Notes: a model not told the origin generated them from the sequence alone. A stretch of 64,000 nt of DNA from Filosporella fistucella (GCA_030077755.1 JAQJZZ010000011.1:2232001-2296000); one strand, 5' to 3'. Numbered from the stretch's first letter, positions 51,061 through 63,243 are shown. A program made the numbers and translations.

Positions 51061-51296
51061 CTATGGCATATTTCTTCTTTTGACCATCTCTTTTCAAATT
51101 CACACATCTGCCATTGCATCCAGCTCCTACACTTGCTTGTTGCCCCTTGTTTGGTCGTTGCAATATTGTTGCTATCCCATTTTTTTTTTTTTAGCAATTG
51201 CCATCATTCCTCAATCATCATTCGTGAAATACTCGATCTACGTTCAGCATTTGCTGGAACATTTCGGTGGATTGTCACTTTCGTGATTTCGCAGAA

Positions 51297-54200
51297 ATGC
51301 CTTCTCAAAAGAGGAAGAGAGACCAGACTACCTGTGATACTCGACTCTCGAGTATCAAAAATATAACCCAGTCCCTGTCCCAAGGGATGCTTGGATTGTC
51401 CGCGCCAATGCAACCAGATCAGCCGGGAGGATCGAAGATTGAGGTCAGCAATATTTTGACACGGAAAGGAGAAGCGTCATTTCACCCAAGATCCCAAAAC
51501 AAGAAGCAAAGTGCCCGAGAACTTGTGGAAGAGTCGGATGATGAGGTTGAACGCATGGAAATGGGCAAAAGAAATCGACTAGCTCGTCTCAATTCTGATT
51601 CCAAGCGATCCCTATATCAAAGTCCTTCCCAAAACTCTGACGATGATGGTGATTCCGGATTCGGAAAACTAAATAGTAGCTTGGGTATTGCTAGAAAATC
51701 ATCCTCGAAGAACGAAACATGTCACCAGTCAATCAGAGAGGGAAATGCTGATATTGAAATGGATGATGGGTGTTCAGAGGAGAGAAATTTAGATCCAGAG
51801 TTCAGCTCAGATACAGGAGGGGTGGTTGGCGACATCACTGATGAGAGTGGTACAAGTCCATGCAAGTCTGATGCTGACACCTCGCTGAACACACCCAAGA
51901 AAGGTTTGAAACGACTTGGTGGTTCTATCAGAAGGAACCAAAATGACGCAGTACTGGAGCATCGCATAAATACAAGAACGACGCCATGGATATACCACCT
52001 TGTAAGCTTACTGTTCTGTATTGCTTGGCTTTTCATGTTTCGCTAACCTGAACCACAAGGCCTCCCCTTTCTATCCTAACACCATGGAGCCGATAAGAAA
52101 CGACACTCCAATTCACTTAGAGAGAGATCGTAGTATTGTCGAACGGTCTCTTCAACGAATGAAGGACGAGGTGCACGATGGCAAGTTACACACTGCCGTT
52201 CTTGGAAATAAAGTATTGTTGAAGGTGCCATTGGGCGAAATTGGTTTTGACGCAGTTGAAGTGGACGGCTTCAAATATGTTCCAGGTGACTTTGTTATTG
52301 TGGCGGGGCAAGGTATGATTCGAGAATGCAGTATATGAACATTGCTGATAATGTAAAGATCGCCCGAAGAAGCAAACAGTCAAGAACGCTACGGAAATAA
52401 ATTGGAGGAGGACGAGTCACTTAAGAAGATTTTTGTGGCCAGAGTTGCATACCTGTTCCAAACTGAGGTCAGTATTTCATCCAACTTCTCTCTTAGTTCC
52501 TAAGCTGACGATTGTAGATGGGTAAAGCTATGGCTCATTATCAATGGTTGATGCACGGGTCAGCTACATTCATTGGAGAACTTGCTGGTCCTTCAGAGCT
52601 GTTCTTGACGAGCCACTGCGGCAACGGTCCTGCAAGCTCCATTCGAAAGAAGATAAGCGTTACATAAGAGATGGAGAAGACATCTACTTTTGGTGAGAAA
52701 GTTGAAGTAACCGACCTCCGTTACAGATCTGGCGGCAATTACTTTTATCGATTCCATTACGACCCGCACACACACCAGTACTCCGACTCACACTTACATG
52801 AAACCTCGGCGAAGGGTCAAGTAGAGGAAAGATTTTGCGGATGCTGCCTCAAATGGACCGAGCAGGTATGGGGAGACGCTTTTCAAGAAGTCCCAGCTTC
52901 AATTGATACAGATGGAGGATTCCTTGATGCTTTCTTCTACAAGGGCATTAAGTATCAACTAAAGGACTTTGTATACATATACGATGACGTTAAGTTACCA
53001 TACATCATCGGCCAAATAATTTCGATACCATCCAACGGAGTGTCTAGCAACATAGAAGAGACTGATATCGTGGTCAATGTTTACGAACGCTATGACACTC
53101 TTCACGAGTCTTATTTCGAAGAATTTCGCAAAGGGAGAAGACATAGCATTCGAGATGAACGTCATTTATACTTCACCAAAACTGCCAGGAGAGTAAATGT
53201 CAATAGGTTAGAAGGCAAGTGTTATGTTCAACATCGAGATCATGTTAATCTCGATTTTTGGAAGAGCTTGAAAGATTGTTTTTGGGTTCAGTTTCAGGTT
53301 CAGGATGGTGTTGATCCTGATGGACGGATTCAGATGCAAGACTTGGCTCTCATTGACCCAAAAGCAATGCCCCTAGATGAAAACGATGACCAGCCATGGA
53401 GACATGTGTACCTAACGAGCCGATACCTGGAGAATACACCAAAACTCAGAGCAATGGATGTATTTGCAGGTGCGGGTGGCTTGACTTTGGGTATGGAATT
53501 GACCGGTGCCATTGAAACGCAACACGCTGTGGAAATGTCAGAAGCTGGATGCCGTATGCATCATCTAAACCACCCCAATTGCGTCGTACATAATCAAGAT
53601 GGAAGCATACTGCTCGACAGAGCCGTTCAGAGAGAACGTGGCAAGAATTTAAACCCGTTGCTCGATTTTTACCAAGACAACGAAGTTCCAGACCTTCCCC
53701 GCCCTGGCGAGATTGACCTCATCGTTGGGGGCCCACCCTGCCCCGGATTTTCAGGATTGAATCGATATAAAAAGGCTGAAGATGTGAAGAATAGTCTCAT
53801 ATTCCTGTTCTTATCTTACCTAGAATTTTATAGACCGAAATATTTTCTCCTGGAGAATGTCACATCACTCCTGGTCCACAGACTGGGAGCCCAGCAGAAG
53901 AACAAGTACACCACAGAGGGGGGCATAGAAAGAGGTACGGCAAAATTAATCATGCGTGCTTTTACTAACTTGGGGTACCAGTGTCAATTCTCTGTTCTCC
54001 AGAGTGGCGAACATAACGTCCCACAGTAAGTCAAATCATCAAAAGCTGACCTACATTTGTCCCAGACAAGACGGATGAGCATTTTCCTACCAGTTCCGGT
54101 TCCTATGGAATTCTTTTCCACCACTTCAAGTGGTATACTAATTTCTCAACAGATCTAGAAGCCGTGTATTGTTCTGGGCATCCCTGCCTGGCTATGCGCT

Positions 54201-55305
54201 ACCAAAATTTCCACAGTCGACAAACGTTTTCAAGCGCCCTCGTCACTCGTATGCGTGGCACCATAGTGGTAGGGCCGCTCCTCACCAAGCTGTTTCTATA
54301 GGGGATGCTATATCGGATCTGCCTGCTTTCGAGTGGGTTAATCCTCACCTTGCTCTTCCACAGACGGCAGCGGAAGAATCCGACAGAGAAGCACGAGGGG
54401 CGACCATCACTCAATATCCGGCAGAAGGGCGGACACGTATTATAGGGCTGGATGAGCAACCTTATAATATGCCGCCACAGTCGGGATACCAAAATTTAAT
54501 GCGGTCGTCAAACGTTACATCTTCGACAGTCAATAACCACATCACCCCTCAATTCAAACTCGTTGCAGTCGAAGCTGTCTGTAACATCCCAATGCGCCCT
54601 GGAGCCGACCATAGAGAATTGCCACAGCAGATTCAGGACGCTCTTCCGCGAGGAATGTACGGTGAAAAGGCCAAGTCTAGAAATGGCTATCCTGGTCTCT
54701 ATGGCAGACTGAGCTACGATAATTGTTTCAAGACACTGGCAACGCGGATGTCATTCCAGGACACTGGGAGTCAGTGCATTCATCCAACCCAGTATCGGTC
54801 AATTACATTGAGAGAGATGGCCCGGGGAATGAGTCTACCTGACTCCTTCAAGATGGATGTCCAGACCTGTCGCCCAGAAGATCTAATAAGACAAATGGGG
54901 AACATGGTGCCAACAAACCTCGCAAAGGCAATTGGCAATGGCCTGGTAGAAGTTCTTGTGGAACAGTACCACAAAGAACAGGGGTCGAAACTTGGAGAGA
55001 AGCTCAACGGGCAATGCCCCACAGAATTGAGAGTCCGTTCTTTGGCTAGGAGCTTTCCCGGTGGCTTTGGTACCGCCGGCTCAGCGATGGGTTGGCAGCT
55101 AGCTAAAGACCAATTACCAGAGGTGACTCTGGCTGAGTACACCGCCCAGCTTCGTTCGACATTCGGCGACGTCGATGCTGCACCAGGAGACGAAGGGATT
55201 GAAAAGCTGATAACAAGGGACGAGCTTGTCTTGGAGAATCAGCTCGAGGGCTATGACATTGGTGTGGATAGTGGGGAGGAGGCAGACATGGAATGGGAGA
55301 ATTGA
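51297..55305 (+). CDS. DNMT1/DIM-2-type C5 cytosine DNA methyltransferase with BAH-like region, interrupted by an in-frame stop
   Basis: Predicted nuclear DNA methyltransferase of 1,238 codons with one internal TAA. Exons: 51297-52001, 52060-52312, 52370-52467, 52518-54025 and 54153-55305. Residues 1-235 are disordered, acidic and basic. BAH-like sequence follows (YVPGDFVIVAGQ; FVARVAYLFQTEMGKAMAHYQWLMHG; SELFLTSHCGN), then a second such region (about residues 480-640). The catalytic domain has motif I (MDVFAGAGGLTLGME), IV (GGPPCPGFSGLNRYKK, catalytic Cys), VI (ENV), VIII (QSRSRV) and X (GNMVPTNLAKAIGNGL). All key motifs are present and the rest of the frame is open over 3.7 kb. The TAA (52665-52667) lies in the BAH linker and would truncate the product before the catalytic domain. 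The gene may be a recent pseudogene, carry a sequence error, or use a splice form I cannot see. Confidence 0.85.
52665..52667 (+). other. In-frame TAA within the methyltransferase gene
   Basis: The codon falls between ASSIRKKISVT and EMEKTSTFG, both in the same frame and both within BAH-linker sequence that resembles DNMT1-type proteins. I found no intron of normal size (45 nt or more) with acceptable splice sites that removes it and keeps the frame. Confidence 0.8.
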
Positions 55306-55438
55306 CAGCCCTCACAATCACCGTCATCGCACACAGCGAATGTAGGGTGGCTTCAGTTTAGATCGAAAATACCCGAGAAGTTTGACAATTGAGATTGCTA
55401 GAATAGCGCGTGATATCAAATCCCCATTGAGAAGGTGT

Positions 55439-56518
55439 TCATCTATCCCTAAAGATGAAATCAGTAAACTTTTCGAAATGTCTGTTGAGTATGCGAAGCA
55501 TCTTGCAAGCCACCATGTCTGCAATTTTACTGAGCAATGACGGATTGTACCTACAAGTGATGGCCTGAGTGAAAGCCTGCCTCTTCGCATACTGTTCTGC
55601 CTTTGTCCTGATAGCCCTTCTGACTGCAAACCCTCCCTGAACATGACTGGGGTAATTGACTTGATAGGGATAATTCGACTCCTTCAATTTTTCTGCTGAG
55701 TCGTTTAGGTTGTCAGAGAACATGGCATTCGTGTCCGCCAAAGCAATGCTCAATGGTTTCTGTCTTCTACTAGGGCTATTAGGGATGATCTGAGGCGTTG
55801 CAATGAATCCAGCATCGATCTGAAAATCCCTCGCATCACTTGACAGGAGTTTCACAACGGCCCTCCCACCATCGCAATAGTTAATTGCGCCAACCTTGGA
55901 ACAGCTTCGTATCGTTTTGTCTTCTTTCTCCGCTGAGATACATGTTTGGATGCGATCTGTGATTGATTAGCCTTGCAGCGCCTTCCGATGGACTGGGTCC
56001 GAAAAAATACCTTTGTACAGGGTGCCCTCAGCGCGAATAACACCCACGTAGTTAGGTATTGTGATCAGATAGCCTGCCTCGTCAAAAATCAGACCAGTTG
56101 TAACGTTTTTCGATATACATACTGCTGCGAATTGGTCTGCCCTAAGGCTTGATCAGAACTTTTCCCCAACGCGAACTAGAAAAATGCTGCATACAGAAGT
56201 CTGGAAATTGTGTCATATACCACCGATATCAGGATAAAGAACAAGGCCACATGCTTTATGCATCTCAATGTGGTTTCTAGCTGGTTCAGAAACGTATGCC
56301 TCTGTAGGGTCATCCCCATCAAGGGTGATATCCTTGCCTACGGCCATCCCTCTAGAATTTATAAGCATTGCGTAAAGTACGGAACGCCAGTGGACACGTA
56401 CTCTCGTTGTAACCCTTTGAATAAGAAATTTAGTATGTTATTCTATGAGTGAGTAACATATCTTTATCTTACCGGAAAAGGGACATGTGGTTATAGGGAC
56501 TGAGGGGATGGTTGCCAT
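55439..56518 (-). pseudogene. Decayed dienelactone hydrolase family gene
   Basis: On the minus strand, split by plausible introns, the sequence reads like a fungal dienelactone hydrolase. It has GKDITLDGDDPTEAYVSEPA, GLVLYPDIGGI, then TGA where Trp (GIW) is usual, LRADQFAA, a GTATGT intron, AGYLITIPN, another intron, KVGAINYCDGGRAVVKLL (nucleophile Cys context), IDAGFIATPQ, PLSIALADTN (catalytic Asp region), GGFAVR and QAFTQAI. In the last motif the usual catalytic His (HGFAVR) appears as Gly. The N-terminal region around 56,340-56,518 is in the wrong frame and has stops. One nonsense codon, a lost catalytic His and a scrambled start make it a probable pseudogene. Introns at 56029-55976 and near 56,110 still look intact, so decay may be recent. 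Confidence 0.62.
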
Positions 56519-57037
56519 GATTGGGGATTCTGGTATTTTGAGAGCAAGGAAAGAATACTGAATAAGAGACAGAGAAGGAAATACAAACCCAGGAAATTTC
56601 TCGGAATATGCAGCTCTTGTCCCCAAGGGCTTGCTAGGAAGCAATGCAAGGGACGACATGAGTACATTCTGGACACATAACATCACGTGATGATACAACG
56701 TTACTTCAACCGAATTCGCTGATGAATCGCTACTTCACAACTGCATTGAAGAGAGATCCATCGAAATATGCAATTGGTTCTTGTTTGTTCAACGAGAGTA
56801 GTGTAACTCGGAGTTCAGCTTACAAGTATGCCATGAATAAGAGGCCACAGTGGTGAAGTCGAGCGATAAATTAGGCTCAAGACGCTAAAATATAAGCGAC
56901 CATAAGCCCGAATCTTGTTTTAGACGCAATATCGAAACCTGATTCGTATCCTCAATCCTTCGACAACCATCAAATCCACATCGAAGCAGATTCGGGATTG
57001 GGAAGAGCCCATAACTCATCTGCAATAAGTGCCCAGA
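56519..57037. other. Intergenic region upstream of the TAPT1-family gene
   Basis: 519 bases between the decayed hydrolase (minus) and the TAPT1-family gene (plus). No gene or clear promoter element recognised. Confidence 0.5.
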
Positions 57038-60000
57038 ATGGTGTCGGCCACAGAGCGGGATCCTTTGCGTCCCGAGATAACAGATGACCGCGACCACCCC
57101 GAAATGGCGGACCGAATATCGAGGTCAGATGACCTGAATGTTGGAGAACGACATTTAGAATCCCGTTCAGAGTATCTAGCTGTACAAGAAGTAACTCAGC
57201 TTCCATCGCCATCACCATCGCCATCTCCAAGAAGTTTATCGCCGTCGCTGGTGGTGACCGAATCAGGGGTCGAATACACAGGAACCCTGTCATCCGTACC
57301 AAATGGACATCGATACTCTGGGTCTTTCGAAAAGGCCTTTGGTGCCTATGTTAATGGTGAAAAAGAAGATGGAATTCTTTCCTCGCCTCTTCCAATCTCA
57401 AAATCTTTGCCGCCACATGAGCTTCACGATATCCCAGAAGAGAAAATCAGGAAGCCTCGAAAGCTGTCCATCGCTACCAAGGCCAATGGAGATATTTTGA
57501 AATTATCAGCAGCTGAAATGGAAGAATTGACCTCTGCACCGGAGTCATTACCAATTACCTCGCCGGCAAGATTGCCTATCTCAAGACAACCATCACTTGC
57601 GCCATCGCCGGTATTTGAACGAAGCCCCTCAATATCTGAACCGCCTCTTTTGGAGAAGACATTATCCGATGATGATAAAACCGGGAAGCCTCGTAAAATC
57701 AGTGCCCCTGAACCGATGAGACTTGCAGCTGATACTGGAGGAGATCGTCGAGCAAGAGCGGAGACAGCATCAAGTTCGGTGTCAAAGCGCCCTGGTTTCT
57801 CTTCCAGGGCGATTTCAACGCCACCAAGTTCCAGCACATATTCTCAATCATATACAAAAGGAACGACGGGTCACATTTCACCTAAGAGAAAAGCTGTATC
57901 TTCGGGGGTAAGGCCAGAACCTTTGGACTTGAGTCATGTGGCTGCAAAACTTCAAAACGGCGGGAGCAAGCCCAATATCCAGGACCCGCCTTCACCTATT
58001 CCTCAGACGATTCCGCTACCGCCAATGTCAATTCCTACATACCTACAGCTCGAGCTTTCTTCCACCAGACCTTCACCTTTGTACATATACAGATCTGCTG
58101 CCAGCGAATACCCATACGAATCTTCCAAAATCAAATTTGAGCGTTTATTGAATTTTTTGTTGTTACCGCCACAGCTAGAGCAGGTCCTCTATTTTGGCTC
58201 CTTGGCATGCTTAGATGCCTGGCTGTATACTTTTACAATTCTCCCCTTAAGATTTTTTAAAGCTGCTGGGATTTTGATTCAGTGGTGGGGAGAAGTATTA
58301 GCGAAAGAAGCAAGATTTATATTAGGATTCATCTATCATGGATCCGGACGAATGTGGCATCGCCAACGTGGAAGGAGACCTAGTATCGATTCAGCATCTC
58401 GATCGAGAAGCGTATCCAGAGCTAGTCGTCCTTCAGCTTCAACAGCACCCTCGTACCAATCTCAGTCAGGCCGACCTGATGGGCTTGGTGCAAGTGGCAA
58501 AACAGAGCATGTGAAAGCGGATGTTGAGCGCAAATCAAGACAAGGTTGGGGCCGTAGGCACAGGCGAACGAAGTCGCATCCATCCTCCTTATCATCCTAT
58601 CACAAGGCAGATCTTCTGCAAGGTGCTGTGATAATTTGCAGTTGTGCCATCCTAATGAAATTGGATGCCAGTAGAATGTATCATAGTATCAGAGGTCAAT
58701 CTGGCATCAAACTTTATGTAATATTCAATGCCCTTGAGGTAGGTAAAATCACATGTGTTTTGTCCCTATGCTAATGATCCATAGGTTGCCGACAAGCTTC
58801 TCGCTGCACTCGGACAAGACATCCTTGAATGTCTTTTCTCAAATGAAACTCTGGAGCGTGACACGGATGGAAGAAGCAAAATACTTCGGCCTATGGGCAT
58901 GTTTGTACTGGCTCTCATCTACAATGTGGTTCACGCTACCGCCTTGTTCTACCAAGTCATTGCTCTAAATGTGGCTGTCAACTCCTACTCGAATGCTCTA
59001 CTGACACTTTTGATTTCTAATCAATTTGTTGAAATCAAATCAACGGTATTCAAGAAGATCGAGAAGGACAATTTGTTTCAACTCACCTGTGCCGATGTCG
59101 TGGAACGATTTCAGCTCTGGTTAATGATGATGATCATCGCATTACGCAATATTGTTGAGGTTGGTGGCTTGAGTGCATTTGGTTCCGCTGCGGATGGAGA
59201 TCTGCTGAAAGATGCCACTGCTCCACTACGCAGCGGCTCTATCCTCCCAAGCAGTTTCACGATTCTTCCAAGCTGGACTGGCGAGGTGTTGTCTCCTTTC
59301 TTACTTGTTCTCGGCAGCGAGATGATAGTGGACTGGATGAAACACTCTTATGTGAGCAAGTTCAATAATGTCAAGCCGGCTGTATACCAACGATTCTTGG
59401 ATGTTCTGACGAAAGACTACTACACCAATGTAAGTATACTTATCTATGGGCATACTTCGAATCACGGCTAACCTAACCAGGCTTTTGTGAACCAGAATCT
59501 GGTCAAACGCCTGGGGCTTCCAGTGATTCCATTGTCTTGTCTTTTCATTCGTTCATCCGTCCAAACATATCACATGTTCCTTGCCACACACGTACCGCCT
59601 CCAATGCCCTCGACCGCTACGGCCCTGTCAGTTGAGTCCGCAACAACATCTCCAGCGACCACTGCTGCTCTTGAACACTTTGATAATATAATACGTCGTG
59701 CCTTGGGACGCTCGGCATACGGTATTCCAGATCCTACAGCTACCAACCCATGGTATCTCCCGAGCGCCGATGATGCCATAGCTGCCCTGACAATGCTGGT
59801 ATTCTTCCTCGGTGCATTCTTTGTCTTATTAGCCTGTAAGCTGGTCCTTGGCATGTTACTCCTAAAGTTTGCCCGCAACAGGTATCGCAGCATGAAGAAG
59901 CGAGAGCATCAAAGCTATGATACTGAAGGGAAGAGGCTTGGTGCATGGGGGATGACAGAGATGGAGGATGATAAGAGGCGCTGGATATATGATGACGATC

Positions 60001-60122
60001 CGGAACATCTAAAGAAGATGAAGGAGAAAGAAAAGGCTTCGAAAGAGAGAGCAGAGAAGAATGGAACTGGGCCTGATTTCAGCAAGATCAGCAGATATGA
60101 GATGGTAAAGAGAATTTGGTAG
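57038..60122 (+). CDS. TAPT1/Emp65 family ER membrane protein (DUF747)
   Basis: Predicted 995-residue multi-pass membrane protein of the family of yeast Emp65 (ER, partner of Slp1 in folding-factor protection) and animal TAPT1. Exons 57038-58738, 58785-59429 and 59481-60122 join in frame. The first 330 residues are disordered, Ser/Pro-rich and include a PSPSPSPSP run. The family domain starts at LELSSTRPSPLYIYRSAA and continues FERLLNFLLLPPQLEQVLYFG, ADLLQGAVIICSCAILMKLDASRMYHSIRGQSGIKLYVIFNALEVADKLL, NVAVNSYSNALLTLLISNQFVEIKSTVFKKIEKDNLFQLTCADVVERFQ and SEMIVDWMKHSYVSKFN, the strongest TAPT1 signatures. The C-terminal tail is charged (KKMKEKEKASKERAEK). The start is the first true ATG in the frame. 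It reads as intact. Confidence 0.93.
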
Positions 60123-60841
60123 ATTTACTGTTGATGTACATACGATAGATCTGTATATACCCGAGCCGATTTGTTAGGTCAGTTTGTGATGCTTCTTCTG
60201 CCAACATTCCTAGAAAGCTTACTGCTTTAAACAACGGGAAGGAACCTCTGGAGTGCAGTTTAGGTCATGTGCTATCTCCCAAAATACTCACTCGCCGAAA
60301 ACCTGGATGGGAATAGAAGTCTTATTAGTCGAGATAGCTTTGCATAAAATAGACGTACCAATGGCCGCATTAGATATCTCTTATCTTCTTCTTTTCCGAT
60401 TCACAACTAGTGCCTCGGCACGTGACTGCCACTCAGGGTCGAAGGGGACAGGTATTTCACTTGTGTCTTAAGTGTTAAACATAATACTGGTCAGTACTAA
60501 CTACTGAGCCATTATATAATAGATCATCTAGGTGTATACTTCAATCAAATAAAATGCTTGACTGTACCTATTTAAGTAACGTTGAGTCTGTACCTGACTA
60601 GGTGGTGCGCCTACGTTTTTGCCCCTGAAAGTGGGGTGCTTCGGGGAGTTGAACCTTATGGTGGGGGCGCTTCCGCCAACGTCTCAACAGCTGTTCCTCC
60701 CATACATTGTTCAATCCAGATTAACATCTTCTATAAACCTTAAATTATACATAATTTTCAGGATAAGATTACCAAAGGGATACCCTCTCAACTCAAGTCC
60801 CCTTTCACAGCAAAGTCAACCCTCTTCAACCGCTCGCAAAA
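60123..60841. other. Intergenic region, TAPT1-family to SMP-30 gene
   Basis: 719 bases without a gene. Presumably 3' UTR plus the promoter of the SMP-30-like gene. Confidence 0.5.
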
Positions 60842-62129
60842 ATGGCGTCTCCCCTCCCCGCTTTCCACAAACCATCCCCTCGAATGACGCTTGGGGAGGC
60901 ACCTCTCTATCGCTCTTCAGATAATACATTACATTGGGTTGATCCTCTTTCGACGCCGCCGAGGTTATACATTGCTTCTCTATCTTCTTCTGATTCCTCA
61001 GCCAACAATGAAACATATACACTATCGCATGAGCGAGTATTTGAATTGGAAGAAAGTGTTTCGGTTCTTGCATTTAGGAAGAAGGAGAAGGGCTACATCT
61101 GTGCTTATTATGCGGGCATTGGCTATTTAGATGAGGAGACGGGAGCATTGAGGGTGTTGAAAGAGTAAGTTTGAAATTTTAAGTCAATCAAATCAGCATA
61201 GATCATCCGATGCAAATCTACGTCTGAGATATCTCAGACTCCTAAACTGCAGAGATCGAGGCTGATGAATTGACCTCAGGATCGTGCCAATAGAAGAGAG
61301 GGCGGAGAGGAGAATGAATGATGGTGGGGTAGACAAGAAAGGGAGATTTTGGGTCGCGGAGATTGATAAAGTGGTAAGTCTCCCTTAAGGTTTGAACAAG
61401 GGGGAAATTCTGAGACATGGAAGGCTGTATCCTACGGACTTGGTAAACTCCCAACAAGCTACGGGCCGCCAAAGGGAAGACTATGGAGATATGACCCTGA
61501 TGGGAGTCTTCACTTGATGTTTACGGGGTTGATTTGCGGCAATGGGGTTGAATGGAGTCTAGATGATAAAGTTTGTGAGTTTCATCTTGTCTCCTAGAAA
61601 AAATGTTGGAAGACAACTAATAGGAAACAGTATATGTGAATGATTCACTCGGCCAAAAGATTTATTCTTTCCAATTTGATTTAGGGAAAGGAGAAATCTC
61701 AAATCAGAAGACGTTGGCTGATCTGAAGGGGACGGAAGGCGAGCCTGATGGAATGGTTGTTGAGTAGATTGCCCCAAGCATATTTGACAGAAGAAAGACT
61801 AATTCAGATGTCCAGTTCGGACGGAAATCTTTGGATTTCTGTTTATGGGACGAATTCACTCAGTAAGTCACATGATATCCATCACAGGAGATCGAAAGAA
61901 TATCTGACATTGAGTAGTGTACTTTGATCCTACTGGGAAACACATCAAAAGCATCAAATTCTCCGGGAAAAACCTCACTTGTCCTACGTGGGGCGGAAAA
62001 GACTTCGACACATTGTTCATCACATCAGCTCAAGACCCAGGTGGTGAAGCCGAAGACGAGGGTGGGAATCTCTTTTCTTACCGAGATAATAAAGCCAAAG
62101 GCGCAGCGAAGAATGAGTTCCCGGCATGA
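60842..62129 (+). CDS. SMP-30/gluconolactonase-like protein
   Basis: Predicted 319-residue six-bladed beta-propeller lactonase of the SMP-30/gluconolactonase/LRE family. Six exons: 60842-61164, 61280-61373, 61424-61574, 61631-61763, 61816-61862 and 61918-62129, all in frame. Blocks are LGEAPLYRSSDNTLHWVD (metal-binding Glu), DGGVDKKGRFWV, ICGNGVEWSLDDKVLYVNDS (metal-binding Asn), EPDGMVVDSDGNLWISVYG (metal-binding Asp) and NLTCPTWGGKDFDTLFITSA. The acceptor of the fourth intron is the second AG (TCCAG), because only it gives VVDSDGNLW. No signal peptide, so cytosolic. Such enzymes open sugar lactones or related esters with a divalent metal; the substrate is not readable. The gene converges with the alpha/beta-hydrolase, 41 bp between stop codons. 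Confidence 0.92.
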
Positions 62130-62170
62130 GATTCGAAATAGATCTATATTCACCTCTAAGTCTAATTCTG

Positions 62171-63243
62171 TCAAGCAAACGCGTCCTTCAGCGTCTCTAC
62201 CATAAAAGTAATTGTGTCTCTTCCCTGCTGCAACGCCCCATCCATTGCTAAAAACGGATGTGGCATCCCTTTCATGATTTTCAAATCAGCTTCCACACCC
62301 GCACGCCTCAGTTTCTCAGCATAAGCCTCCCCCTCACTTCTCAGCACATCCAATTCTCCGACCACGACGAGGGCCTTAGGTTGCTGTGCCCATCCATCCG
62401 GATACAACAAAGGCGAACTCTCTGGCTCAGCCCATCTCTTCGGATCGGGTAAATAATGTTTTCTATACCATAGCATCTTGAGCGCTGGCAGTGCGGGGGT
62501 GAATTCGTTTTCTCTCCAGGAGAGTGTGTTGGAGGTATCAGCTGTGTTGTCCGTGACTGGTACGATGAGCAATTGGACGAGAAATTTCGGGATTATGGAT
62601 GGAGCAGAGAGAGCTTTATGACACATGATCGCAGCAAGGTTTCCCCCTGCGGAAGAACCCCCTATAGCTACTCTCGAAAGATCGAGAGAGAGGAGTGTTG
62701 AAGCTGTAGATTTGAGCCAGAGGAGAGCTTCCCAAGAATCGTGAACTGCTGCGGGGTAGACATTTTCGGGAGCAAGTCTGTATCTTTATCAGTCTCTAAT
62801 TCAAAAATAATAGAGGGTAAGATTCACCTATAATCTACTGAAATAACCACACAATCAGCCCTCGCGCACAAATTCGTACAAACCACATTCTCCGTCTCGA
62901 TATTTCCCAACACCCAACCCCCACCATGGTAATATACCATGACCGGCCACCCATTCTCCGGCCTCTCAGTCGCAGGCGTAAACACTCTCACTACCACATC
63001 AGGACCTTCAGTCTCTCTTCTCCGTATATTAATATCCTCTGTTTTCCCAACAGGTAACTTTGGGCCACCACCAGGGATCAAGATCCCAGAAGTGCGAGAA
63101 GCAGATACAGGTTGCAGATGTACTTGTTGTTTATCGTAGATATTTTTATTGTAGAAGTCTTTATAGACAGGATCTAGTTTATCGGATATGGAGGGATGGA
63201 GAGGATAGGGTGGTTGAGTGGGGGAGGGAGTAATGGAGCCCAT
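62171..63243 (-). CDS. Alpha/beta-hydrolase, hormone-sensitive-lipase-type esterase
   Basis: Predicted 340-residue carboxylesterase or lipase. Exons 63243-62828 and 62777-62171 join in frame. The HSL-family oxyanion motif is in MVYYHGGGWVLGN, followed by VISVDYRLAPE (junction across the intron) and the nucleophile elbow GGSSAGGN. The acid is in GELDVLRSEGEAYAEKL and the His in MPHPFLAM. All triad residues are present and spacing is typical. No signal peptide or membrane segment, so probably cytosolic. Its 3' end lies 41 bp from that of the SMP-30-like gene, so the two may overlap in their 3' UTRs. Substrate unknown; short-chain esters or lactones are common for the family. Confidence 0.93.

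Noticed and set aside
52682..52720. Short intron (GTGAGA to TTACAG) near the methyltransferase stop
   Set aside because: It would be only about 34 nt and lies after the TAA in the gene's frame. The alternative frame reading KRYIRDGEDIYFW before it is not continuous with the conserved upstream sequence.
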